Of a stretch of 64,000 nucleotides of DNA, positions 23,755 through 36,100 are shown piece by piece. The translations under genes were made by a program, and so were the position numbers. The DNA lies in contig NC_079373.1 of assembly GCF_021018895.1 (NCBI RefSeq), positions 15,844,501 through 15,908,500 of the forward strand. Direction: 5' to 3'. The first letter of the stretch is position 1. Each line of letters starts with the position of its first letter. This stretch comes from Seriola aureovittata (Eukaryota > Chordata > Actinopteri > Carangiformes > Carangidae). The notes beneath the pieces were generated by a model. It made no database searches and had not been told where the DNA came from. It saw only the letters and a program-made list of their open reading frames with translations.

Positions 23755-26700
23755 ATGGATTACATCTGCCTCCTCTTCCTCAACATTTGTCTGATTTGCA
23801 CCTGCGCGGCTTCACCGCCGAACTTCGTGCTGTTTTTCGCAGATGATTTGGGTTTCGGGGATTTGGGCTGTTATGGACACCCCGCTTCACTCACCCCCAA
23901 CCTGGACCGCCTGGCTGCGGGAGGTCTGCGGTTTACAGATTTCTACTGCACCAGCCCAGTGTGCAGCCCGTCCAGGTACCGTCTGTAACACACACATGAC
24001 TGACATCGACTGATTTCATTTAACCTCCATATGTGAGAGGAAGAGTCAGGTCTTAATGCTACTGCATTAACAAATTAGCACACACATTTTGATGAATTTA
24101 TGATCCCATAAATCCCTTAAATCAGTGAATGATAACGTAATGTAACTTACTGTGTGTTACTTGAAAGTTTCAGTTGTAAAATGTGTGATAAAAATACAAC
24201 AGTGACATTAATGCTGCCTAATGATTTGGATTCTCCCCCCTGGCTCAAATACTTAAATATTTGTTAAAATATCTATACGTCAGCAAGACTGTGAGCGTCC
24301 ATTGGAATATTATGCAACCAGATATGAAGATAAACTGATTAATATGAACTCAGAGCTGATAGACACACTATAAATCCAGTTTTTAATTTCCTGTGTGTGT
24401 GTGCATGGCCACGAAAAAGAGAGAAACATTTTTTCAGAGGTGTAATTGTGTCACAGTTTGAAACCAGCACAGCAGAGTCTGGCAGTGTGGCTTACATTAA
24501 AATCTTCAGTTTATTACAACATTATAACATTTAGTTTTGTACAGTTCAACACTTGAGGGGGGAACTACCCATGGATCATGTAGTTTCAGTGACAAATGAG
24601 GAAATATAACCAGGAAATATATTACTGAAGCACTGCATTGCTCAACGGATTTGAACACCAAGATTGAATCACGGTTCAGTTTCAGTCTCTAGCTCACTAC
24701 TCAAACACTACCTTCTGCTTTACCCACGTTATGCACTGTCCAGTCTCTCCCATTTCTTTTAAATGACAGCCTTGTTTGGTAACTTTGGCTTGTCAGGGCG
24801 TCCTTGTTGACAGGGCGTTATCAGACCCGCTCAGGCATCTACCCAGGAGTGTTGTACCCAGGCTCTGTCGGCGGTCTTCCTCTGAATGAGACCACCATCG
24901 CTGAAGTCTTGAAACCTCAGGGTTATGCCACCGCTGCCGTAGGGAAGTGGCACCTGGGATTTGGAGCCAATGGGATGTTTCTTCCAACCAAGCAGGGGTT
25001 TGACCAGTACCTTGGGATCCCCTACTCCCATGACATGGTCAGTGTTATTTAGTTTTTAAATGTAATTTGTGATGATATTTGTTAGAAGTATCTTCATGTC
25101 ATTTATTTTCTCTAATGTCTATTTTAATATTTGTTCCTCTGGTTCCGTTTTCTTCTCCCAGGGCCCCTGTTGGAACCTGACTTGTTTCCCTCCAGATGTT
25201 AAGTGTTTCGGATTGTGTGATGTTGGCACTGTAACGGTCCCGCTAGTGCACAATGATGTCATCAAGCAGCAACCCGTCAATTTCCTGGACCTGGAAAAGG
25301 CTTACAGTGACTTTGCAACCGATTTCATTACTACATCAGCTGAGAAAAAACAACCTTTCTTCCTCTACTATCCCTCCCATGTAAGCAACAAATACACTGT
25401 GAGATAGAATACTGTTCAAGCCAGCAAAATAACACAGTCAGTGTAAAATCAGAGCATTGCCCATGTCAGTTTTAAACTCTTTAAAAATGTGCGGAATAGT
25501 CCAGGTGAGGTTTTAAAGGCAATACAGTCCACAATGTTTTCAACCCCCTGTTGATGGATTATGGTAACTCAGTTCAGTGACACAGCAAATACTACAATAA
25601 CAGCACATTCTTCTACTTCCTCGTCCAGCACACCCACTACCCCCAGTATGCAGGTCCAGGGGCGGCAGGGAAGTCTTTGAGGGGCCCATTCGGAGATGCT
25701 CTGTTGGAGTTTGACAACACTATAGGAAACTTACTGACAACTCTGGAGAAGACAGGAGTGATCAACAACACACTGGTTTTCTTCACTTCAGACAATGGGT
25801 TGGTTTTCCCCCTGGTTTGTTCGTATACGCAATGCATGATGTATTTGTCATCACTTTCTTACTGTACACTAACATTTTAACACACTTAGTAGTTCTGAAA
25901 CAGTAGCGTGTTTATCCTCTGCTCAAAGGTCAAGTTGCATTATATCTGTGTCCTCTTTTACATTAGATTTATGGCCTTCTTGTGATAATGCATTTATTGT
26001 CTTTTATCTAATGGTGTGTTGTTCCTGTCTCTGTGTGTAGACCTGAACTGATGCGTATGTCCCGAGGCGGTAACGCTGGCCCTCTGAAATGCGGGAAAGG
26101 CACCACATATGAGGGTGGTATGAGAGAGCCGGCCATCGCCTACTGGCCAGGGACCATCAGGCCAGGTCAGGACACCTCAGTCAGATGCAAAAAGTCTAGA
26201 CTGCATGATACTTTCAAAGATAAAAAATAAAAGCTTTAGTTTTGCACTAAACCAGCGCTTTCTGTATATAAAAATCTAAGGTAACATCAGTTTCCCCTTA
26301 CAAAGACCACATTGGTGGTTTTTCATGTTTCAGCCACATGTACTGAGCCATTTTCAAACGGATACCAAATGTTTTTACACTGAATTCAGTATGTAAATAA
26401 ACACCATAACGAAACACATGACTTTTGAGTGATTGCTGCTGCTCTCTCTTTTTTTTTTTTCTGTATGCATCTCTTCAGGTGTGACTCATGAGATGGCCAG
26501 CACTCTGGATATCCTCCCCACCATCGCAAGTCTGGCAGGAGCCAAACTGCCCACGGTGATGCTGGATGGGCTTGATATGACAGAAATCCTTTTCAACCAA
26601 GGAAAGGTAGTGGCATCATACCTCACACTCAGCCTCACATATTGAAGTATTGTTAAAATCAAGATGGTGTATTGATTTTTTATCTTTAACCCTTGTTTTG

Positions 26701-27195
26701 CAGAGTAAAAGGGAGACAATGATGTTCTACCCCACAGATCCGACTGAAATGTACGGCCTGTTTGCTCTCAGGCTGGGGAAGTACAAGGCCCACTTCTATA
26801 CACGAGGTACAGTAGGCTTCATGCATGCGATCCAGCATAATCACACGGTCAGAACTGAGGTGGTTTTGACTCCTGGTTGTTCATGTTTTTGTGCATCAGG
26901 TGCTACCCACAGCGGTACCACCCCAGACCAAGACTGCCCAGTATTTGCAGTTCTCAAGCCCCACGACCCCCCTCTGATTTTCGACCTGGAGGCTGACCCC
27001 TCTGAGCACTACCCTCTCCCTCTGATGGGAAGACCTGACCTCCAAGCCCTGGTGGAGCAGATCAAGACAGTTAAGGAGCAGTTTGAAGCCTCCATGGTGT
27101 TTGGCGAGAGCCAGGTATTCAAAGGAACAGACCCCAACCTGGAGCCCTGCTGTAATCCTCAGTGTAGCCCCAAGCCCAGATGCTGCCAGTGTTGA
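23755..27195 (+). CDS. arsa: Arylsulfatase A (lysosomal cerebroside-sulfatase), 8 exons
   Basis: Lysosomal sulfatase that removes sulfate from sulfatide and related galactolipids. Coding exons: 23755-23975, 24797-25037, 25162-25380, 25629-25798, 26041-26165, 26479-26606, 26704-26806 and 26900-27195. They join in frame to 500 residues plus stop (human ARSA is about 507). The start gives a hydrophobic signal peptide (residues 1-19). Metal-binding Asp30-Asp31 lie in FADDLG. The formylglycine motif CSPSR is at residues 70-74, split by intron 1 inside the Arg codon, and is followed by LLTGR. GKWHLG, HTHYPQ, SDNGPE and [10 protein letters not shown] supply the other active-site residues. NLT near residue 160 matches a human N-glycosylation site. 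The Cys-rich C-terminus is intact. Every family key residue I checked is present, so it should be active. An in-frame ATG at 23641 could add 38 residues; I prefer 23755 because it places the signal peptide first. mapk8ip2 converges from the right, as in human 22q13.33. Confidence 0.93.
23976..24796 (+). other. arsa intron 1
   Basis: An 821-base intron with donor GTACCG and acceptor TTGTCAG. No internal gene or repeat was recognised. Confidence 0.8.
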
Positions 27196-30194
27196 GGGGA
27201 CTGATTTTCACAACTGCTCATGAAGACACTGCGGGGAAGCCTGGAGGTACTGCACTGCTTTTACCCTAAAATTGCTCAGTGTATTCACAAGATGTGATGT
27301 TGATTTTGTAATCATGCATTGCTACTTTCTTGTGAACAGTTAAGTTTTCAGTACTGTTCATACTGAAGTAATATTGCAAACAATCTGATTCCTCAGTGAG
27401 GAGATGATTTTCTTGATCTTAATATTAATATATTTAAAAGTAATGTTTAACAATGTACTGTATATTTTCTGACTTGAATACATGTTTTATTAATTGATTC
27501 ATTTTGTACTTTCCACTTCCACATTGTTTATGATGATAAAGATTTTAATAAATATATGGGTTTGTATGTGAATGTTTTGCAGCCCATTTTAATCACATAA
27601 ACAGTCAAGAGTATATGTGAAGAATAAAGACAACAATAAAAGTTTAGGACATCAAGCATATATTTTATTCATAAGACCAAATCCATGACAAGGCAGAGTG
27701 ATTTTTTTGTCATTTTTTTCTTTGTTTTTCCCTTGAATTTTACAAGTCCATGTTTTTAAAGATACAAGATAGGATATGTTTGTTCTGTCACATACTGTTT
27801 TGCTCTAGGTATACAGTGAAGAATCTTGTTAATGTAATAAAGTCAAAAGTTTGGTTTAACTGTTAATGTATGTTTCAGCGGCTATATGGGACTAGATCAT
27901 CCTCAGAGGTTGTTTTTGTGTAGCTGAGTGGAAAGAAGGATTTTAACTAGGCTGTAACAAGATAGAAAAACATAATCAGAAGCAAATAGATACGGATCAG
28001 AGATGGGTCACACTGTTGGAGCTCAAAGGCGATTACTATAATCGGCAAGACGCAATAATAGTTTCCAGTGGCAGCTGACTCAGTCACTATTCAGCTATAA
28101 CCGCAGATTGGTCAGTAGTCTGGTGGGTGTGTCACACACTAATGATGTCACATCTCACAAATGTGCCCTAAATGTGCTGCTGAAGCCTGTTTGTAGAGAG
28201 TTATGAAGTTGGCAGGAACCCAAATGCCACCTGTGTGACAGATACTGAGATAACACCTTGTGTAGGAACATAACACACTGAAATAAAATTATTGCAGATC
28301 ACAGATATTTACGGGTTTTTCTTTTCTTTCAGGGGTTTTTGTCAGGTTGTGATCTTTTTTTTATTTTTTTATTTATTTTTAATTAATGTACATATTCATC
28401 TCAGTAACATACTCAACATAAAGGACACAGCACTATCTTAGATTCGCTATTGTATATACATGATCTAACTGACAGCGATACATATGTAGATAACACCCCA
28501 CCCCCCTCCTGCCATATCAGTGTTCAGTGCACATTTAACACTGAAATCCTGCAGATCTGAGGTGTTTGTTTGTTCTGGTGGACTGTGACTGAAAGCAGCA
28601 GAACAAGATGCTAAACAGTGTCTGAAAGAACGATGAGGATGGTAGGGAGTGGTAAACCTCAAAGCCTGAAATTTCAGGTAACAGTTGACTGTGGTGCCTG
28701 CATCATTTTTTTTAAATATACCCCCTCCCATAATGTAAGGTGCTAGAAACTAAGCTATGATATGCTACAACAACCCCAGAGTAGAGAATTGTGTAACGTG
28801 AATGAGGCTTTAACCCTTGACCAGACTAAAAGCAATAAATAAATAAATATGGGAATATGAGGCCAACCTTATGTCCATCATAGTTAAAAAACAAGATCAA
28901 AGTCTAACCATTTACATAACTATAAAACCTCCTTTTTAATGCTTTATTAAAGGTTTGATTCCATTGTGATACCAGGACCAAGAATTAGCAGGACACTCAC
29001 TGCACAGTAGGCACACTGCCATACAGCATTACTGGTACATGGCTACAGGTCAATCTAGTCCTTCCTTTTCCCTCGTTGAAACTCCCAAGTCAAAAGAAAA
29101 CGGAGACTAGGACGTCACTGAAAACCAGAGTTAAACAGTCAGAGGTGTGAGAATATGGCTTTTCAGAGGGCCTTTGCTTTCTTTGACCTGAAAGTCACAT
29201 CAATCATTGCAAAGCATACAGTGGTGCACAGTTTAACAGTTGAATGATTTCCTATGAAAGCTCCCCGTGGTGAAGGTCAGCAAACAGTGCATTTTTGAGG
29301 ACTGGACAAAAGTAAAATGGTTCTGTCATATCATCCAAATGTGCTGACAGTTGCTGCGCCGAATCCAAGCTGAATAAAATAACGCAGGGCTAATGACATT
29401 CAAAGTTCATTCCAAGTCATTACTGCTTTTCTAAAATCTCATACACCTGCAGTTACTCCTGTGAGAGTGACTCATTATTACCCACAACAAAACTAAGAAC
29501 AAAATCCCCTCCATCGGTCTCAACTGTGTGTTTCTTAATTAGTGTGGATGAGGCGCCTGTATGTCTACTTTCTATACATGTATTTACAACACACACTACA
29601 TCTTGTACGCAACACAGGGGTAAGCTCGGACCAAGGACAGTTTACTGCACTCTCTCTACTTTGCTCCAATGCCACTATCAGTAGAAATCAAATGAGCAGT
29701 TTGTCAATATTGAACAAATACATATTTACAGTTAATTAAACGCCAGCCTCTTGATTCTACACCATTCCCGTACTGATTGATGAGCTGCTTGCCATTCATT
29801 TGGATATGTGTATTTCTTGGTGTGTCTGTGTGCATTAACCCTACTAGCCATGCATTGAAAAGTGAAACAGCAGTAGTAGGTATATTGTTTTCATTTCAAA
29901 AGAGGAACCTTTAAATAAACAGGTGCTCAGCGTCTTAGTTTTATATCATAGAAAAAGATAAAAGAAACAGGCAATCGATCCATCGAGGTGATGGAAACAA
30001 ACAAAGAGAGAGAGAGATGGATGAAATCAGTCAAATGCCTAGCAGACTGTAGAAATGAACATCCCAGTTTTAGAGGGACACAGAGGAGTATTTTACAATG
30101 GAGAGAAGACCCCACTGACAGTGCCCTCTGGTGGCAAACTTGATGAATATACACAAGCTGTGGAGGAAGAAGGTGGTCCTCATGGCAACACTTC
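27196..30194. other. Convergent 3' UTR / intergenic region of arsa and mapk8ip2
   Basis: No coding sequence was recognised. The arsa 3' UTR probably occupies the left few hundred bases. On the minus strand, AATAAA signals (read as TTTATT on plus) near 27662 and in the AT-rich stretch at about 28355-28380 could end a mapk8ip2 3' UTR of roughly 1.8-2.5 kb, which would bring the two transcripts almost end to end. UTR lengths are inferred. Confidence 0.45.
27547..27552 (+). terminator. Probable arsa poly(A) signal (AATAAA)
   Basis: The first canonical AATAAA on the plus strand after the arsa stop lies about 350 bases downstream. Further signals at about 27622-27640 could be alternatives. Confidence 0.5.
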
Positions 30195-33100
30195 TTACTC
30201 TAGGTAGATGTCCTCGGTGGGGCAGGCGTACTCCAGATGTTCCTGGTAGTACTCTTGGAAGGCTCGTCTGCAGAGGAGACAGATGAGCGCATGACTAAAG
30301 ATTCGCCTAACAGCTATTAGAGGACAGAACATTTCACAGTCATGCTCTGTTTCTGGCAGTGAAAACAAAAAGAGTGCTCAGTAAACATAATGCAGAGCCA
30401 CTCTGGCTGAATCAAAGGAGGGTTACTGTTTTTAAACAGGTTCTGCCCTTGTTGTTGGGTGTGCAGCACAGGGAGGGAGGCTGATAGATGAAACCGTTCA
30501 GCCCATCCCATTCTCTGCTGCCTGATCTCACTCCATCCAGAGACAGTCAACGTATCCGCTTCTTTAATTATTCAAATCCAAGCTCAAACACATGCACACA
30601 CATAAAAGGCTAGTGTGTAAAAGATAAACCCTCAATCAGTGCTTACTTATTCAGCTACAGATGAGACTGATAAATGTGATATACAGCTAGTTAGCGTTAA
30701 TTCCGAAATCTTTTAAGGGCTGTTAGTTTTCAGCATCTTGCCAATTAAAGTGCGCTTACAGTGTAAGTGGAGTAAATATATGAACTCAACTATATGAACA
30801 TGGCTTATAATATAAAAAAACAACACTATAAAAACAATGTGAAGTCATTCCTGTCCCATGGTATACACTCGATATAGAGCACTTGATATACTAATGTAAT
30901 TTGGCCTCACCCAACACACTCTGCTACAGGTCTCATGGACTCCTGGGAAACAAACACGTGGCAAGCAAATCTGTTCAGCATGGGGTGCTTAGTGATGAAG
31001 CCAAAGTAGCTGCAGAGAGAAGAAAACAATATGATGCAATCAGTCGGGTGATACACTGTACACCGGTAGCATCAGGGCAGGATATCGGCGTGTTTGTTTA
31101 CCAGTTGTTCCTCGGATGGCATCCACAGAACGAGATGTTCTTCATCTGGAAGAAGTGACTACATCTGTCGTACTAAAGATGGCGGGATGCAAAGAGAGAT
31201 GAGTTTAGTTGGAGACAAGTCAGGTTAAGTCAAGTAGATTTTATTTAAACCTGCACTTTGTGTCAGAGGGCTTCACAACCAACATAACATACTCCCTCTA
31301 TACTCTTGTTGTATCTGAGTTTGCATTCACAGTCTCAAGATAATTGTGTTTTATGGTATGGTTTCATACATGCGTATACAAATACTCCCTTGATTTACTC
31401 AACAATATTTCAGCAAGTTGTGATAAATCACCGATAGAGCATTAATCCATTATAAAGGCATTTTAAAGGAATTAGTGATTGATAGCAATTTACTGGTTGA
31501 TTCATTCATTTGTCCATACCTCATCGAGGGTGTCATACTCATCCTCCAGGCTCATGATCAGTTTTACTCCTTGCAAACTAATCTCCAACTCACACAGAGA
31601 AGGAGGCCGCACATGTACCGTCCGTTTCCTCGATATCGCAATCTAACCGGCAGAAAACGTTCATGTTAAAATGAACGGGACTTCGTGATTCAAGCTGAAT
31701 GTGCATATACTTTTTGTGATTGTACATGTGTTATGCTGTTCTCCACTACTTACCTTCTGCATGGCAGCACAGAGAATACCATTGCCTTGGTGATAAGGGA
31801 CCTCGACAGACCCCAAAAACTGAACGCTGAAAGTCTCAATCCATGCTGGATTTCTTTTCATTCCTACAGGGTGTGATGTGGCCATACATACAGAACATGT
31901 GATTCTTCTGAGATTCACAATCAAACAGGGAAAAAGACAGTGGGTGTATCTCTCCACTCACCCAACAACTCCTTAGATTGGCCTATGACCTCATGGGCAT
32001 AAAAGGCAGGGAAGATGCCCCTCTCCCCTGTCCGCATGTTGTAGCCTCTGTACCAGTAGTCATCCTCTTCTTCCTCCACATATAAAGGATCATCCACATC
32101 CAGCTCCAGCTCATCTGCATGTCTAGGAATGAACCTGCAGAGGGCAGCAGAGAGAGTGAGGAAAAAAAAAAAAAAAGAAAACCCTCTCTGTTAAACTGTG
32201 TCCTTACATGGTATCTTTGCAGCTGAGCATCCTATAGACTGGGCTATATTAGATCAGGAAGCAGCTGTTTGGGTTTCAGGTGACTCCCAGTGGGGAGCAG
32301 AGAGAGAGAGGAGTAATGAAACAGCTGACAGAGAAAGACAGTCGGTTGGGTGGAGGAGGAAGACAAAGAGCTATTACTGAAAGAGGGCTGTGGTGAAACA
32401 AATACATAATTACACATGCACAACATGTACATGTATACAAGGGAGGAGCATGCAGCTTTCACACACACATTCAAATACAGGCGGTGGCAGATCTAATTAT
32501 TACTGGCCACCCTGCAGTGCTCGAGTCCAGCTGTAACTTGGACATCTACCCTCCTCCTCACCAACAATATTAGTAATTCACAACTGCTGCATGACCCCAA
32601 CAGGACACTGAAAGCCACGAAACCTTGAAGAAATCTTGCTTTGTTTATCCATACAAATGCAAGATAGTAATTGGAAAGCTGGAGCTAATGACATTCACGA
32701 TTCACCGTACCAGACTGTTTCTACAATCAACGAAAACAACTATTATTGTTTGCAATATTTTATTATTCATCAGCTTTTTCGCTGTAATTCACAGCAAAAT
32801 AGCTGCCACTGTTGTCCAATTTTTAAAAATGGCAATGTGTTCTGTATGTCTTCTTACCTGTAGACTGCTCTGTGTGTCTGGTCCCTCTCCTCTCCATTGA
32901 TCGTACAGGAGAAAAGTCCAAAGGATTCTGTGCCTATGTGGCAAACAGACACCAGTTACACTGTCTTAATGCCCTGAAAACTACCTTTATAAAATGGAAC
33001 TAAAATGGAACTAAAATGGTAAATGTCCAAAATAAAATATACTCAATACTTTCATTTTTCTCTGAATGTTATTTGTTGAGGCAACATTTCTCATGTAAAC

Positions 33101-36100
33101 TTTCTGTGAGGAAGTCTATATGAAGGCTAATTGGATTTGTCAAAAAAGAAATGGCAATATAAGGCTTTGTAATGAACCTTTCATTATGCAAATCACCCTT
33201 CATTAGAGATATAAATCTTGAAGCGAGACCACTGATTGATGATGGGTGTACTGGGAAGCAGAGCCCTCCCATAGGTCTTGTGTGGGCTCCTTGCCAAATT
33301 TGGAACACATGTTAATGCATCAAGCTGACAGTAATGAGTTAAACGCTAATACAGTATATTCATCCTAAGGACCATGAAGGGGTAATTTTAGCAATAATGC
33401 TGCTGGGCTGTAACATGTAGGGTATATCATTTCCACTGGCCTAAGTTAAAGGAGTTCAACATTTGTGTTCAACATCCCCTGGCTGTAGTTTCGTACTTAA
33501 CAGACAGAGTCATGGGTGGTATCAATCTTCTCATCCACCTCACGACAAGACATAAAATAAAGTATGTTTCCCGAAATATCTGATGGAATAGCCTTGTGCT
33601 TGACTTACTGGAGGAGCGGGAGGTGCTGTTGACGAACACATTGAGGAACTTCTTCGAGAATGGGAGGTCAGCCTCAGGGGAGGAGTCCTCAGAGGAACTG
33701 AGAAGTTCTTGCCTCACCTCCTCATCCTCTCGACCATAGCTCACCTCACCCGTTCCCAAAGGCTCTTCATCACATAATGTGGAAAGCTCACTGTCGTCAC
33801 TCAGAACAGAGGTGCACCTGTGACGAGAAGATCTCGGTTTAAGGGTAGCCACCATAAAACTGCTGGTTTAACTAAGAGAAGGCAGACAATAAAGAAGGTA
33901 GCATTTACTTTGAAAAAGAAACATGAGCACTATTCATCCAGTATTATGCAATATTATCTCTAAAAACTAATTTTACAGTTACATAAAGATGCTGTGTTAT
34001 CATCTACAGCTGGAAGGATTCATTATCTCTGCTCAGTTTAAACATAAAGTGTTACATTATGTTATTACATTGCCCCAGCATACCTTCTGAGGCTGACTAG
34101 TTCCAACGTAGTATTTTCATCCACCACTAGCGTGTACTTCATGGAGTCGTAGGCCAATCCATCATCTTCATTCGGTTGCCTGAGAGCCAGATCTTTCTCA
34201 CACAGTGGGAGATCATGATCCGATATAGGATGGTCTTGCACACTGGTATCAATGGGCGGTGAACTGTCAAGCTCCAAGTCACTACCCCTGTAGGACTGCT
34301 TCCTCAAGCCACCCAGGAATGGATAAGAGTCCCCATCGTCCTCCTCATCGTCATTGTCTGTGGAGTAGGTAAGGCTAAAGCAGCGGTTGGTCTGGGAGGT
34401 GGGGATGTCCAACGTCAGGCTGTGTTTGACCTCAGTGATACGCTCGAGAGAGGCTGAGGAACGGCTCGTTGGCCTGGGTTCAGTCTCTCGACCTTCGTCC
34501 TTGTCGCTGACCACACTCTCACTTAGGCTTGGTGAGTCCAGATCCTTCCTCCCCTCCATCATCATCAAGTCGTTATTGGGCTCTTCATCTTCCTCTTGTC
34601 TCCTGCCATTCTTCGCTGGTTTGTCTGTGAAGTTCTTCTCAGAGTCTTTAGTGGTATACAAGGAATTCAAATCTGTGGCTCCCCTCTCGTTATTTGCACA
34701 GCGCTCTAAAATCAGAGGGGTTATGGTGTCACCAGTAGGGTTGTTCATAAAGAGACGGGGACTTATCACCACTCCTTCTTTTGACGACTCGGCACTCCTC
34801 CTTTCTCCAGGCTCCATCCTTTCCATTCTGTACCCTTCACCCTCCTTCTCATCGTCTTCTGATCCCTCCATCCCTGCTTTTTTCTCTCGGTCCTCATCAT
34901 TGAAACCATCTCCCTCTCCAATGTCTGATGATGGTGAGATGGTGTCTGACACAGAAACCTTCCTCTTGAAGCACTCCTCAGGACAGCTGATTGGGTATGA
35001 GCCCTCTGAGATCATCCTGTTGACCAAGTTGCTCAGCAGCCAGGGTGAGTCTGAGTTCTCACTCAGGTCATCTTCGCTTTCTGATTCTGAGTCTCCCTCA
35101 CTTGTTCCATCATATTCGTCTGCACTTGGCATTAGCCTGGGTCCCACCGGCAGGTAGAAGGAGCGTTTGAAGCTCTCTAGGCTGTGGTCCGGTTCTATCT
35201 GGAGCACCATCTGTCTGGACAGACTGTCCTCACAGCACTGGGCTGGCGGCAAAGTCTCATCTGGGTCAGCCTGGTGCTCGCAGATCAGCTCATCATCCAC
35301 ATTATGCAGCCCCATCAGAGCTTGACCATCATCGTAGGACTCAGGAGGTAAGATGGGTGAGTCAACAGGGGATGGCGTAGCAATAGTGGGTGAGGGTAGA
35401 GGGGAAGGAGATGGTAGAGGAGACCCATCTTTGATTGGGTCAGGCTGGCGCAGAAGTAGAGAGGCTTTCAGTCCAACGATACCACTGTCCTGCTCTAACT
35501 CTGTATCTGGGTCCAGTTCCTGGTCTGATGTAGGCGAGCTGGCCTCCTCAATGGAGTTGGTGAGATGAGATGAGCGTCCACTGCTACTGTCGTCACTGGT
35601 AAGGTCCAGCTCTGTCTCTGAGATAGAGGAGATCATGTTGGACACTACGGGACCTCCACAGGCAAACGCTGCCTCCAGCTCCCCTTCAATGTCAGAGTCA
35701 GAGCCTGGAGAGCTGAGGTCCTTGTCCTGGTCTGAAGTTATGTAACCCCGTTGGTTCATATCAGCTATCCCTGGATCTGAGGATGGAGAGGTGGAGTCAT
35801 TAGCTGCTGCCTCCACGGCAGAAGTGGCTGGAGCATCTGAACTGTTGGACTGGTCGAGAGCATCTGAGCGGCTGGTGGACACATAGCTGGAAAAGGAGGC
35901 AAGCTCAGAGGGTTCAATGGAAGGGAATTCAATGTATGACGACTGGTTCTCCTTACACACCATATCATAGGTCTCCTTACACATGAACTCCACTTCAAAG
36001 TCCTTCTCCAGCTCCTCATCGGACAAGGGTGTGTCGGCGCCATCGTTGACCCCCATGGGTGCAGTGGATGACAAGCAGTGACTGGTTCCATCTGGGTCTG

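Noticed and set aside
26650..27195. 181-codon open frame treated as a single terminal arsa exon
   Set aside because: Family comparison shows a 93-base intron at 26807-26899 with proper GT and AG borders; residues from it have no counterpart in ARSA.
34387..35157. 256-codon plus-strand open frame
   Set aside because: It is antisense to the large mapk8ip2 exon, and its Ser/Leu-rich product is a shadow of the acidic Ser/Asp/Glu coding sequence.
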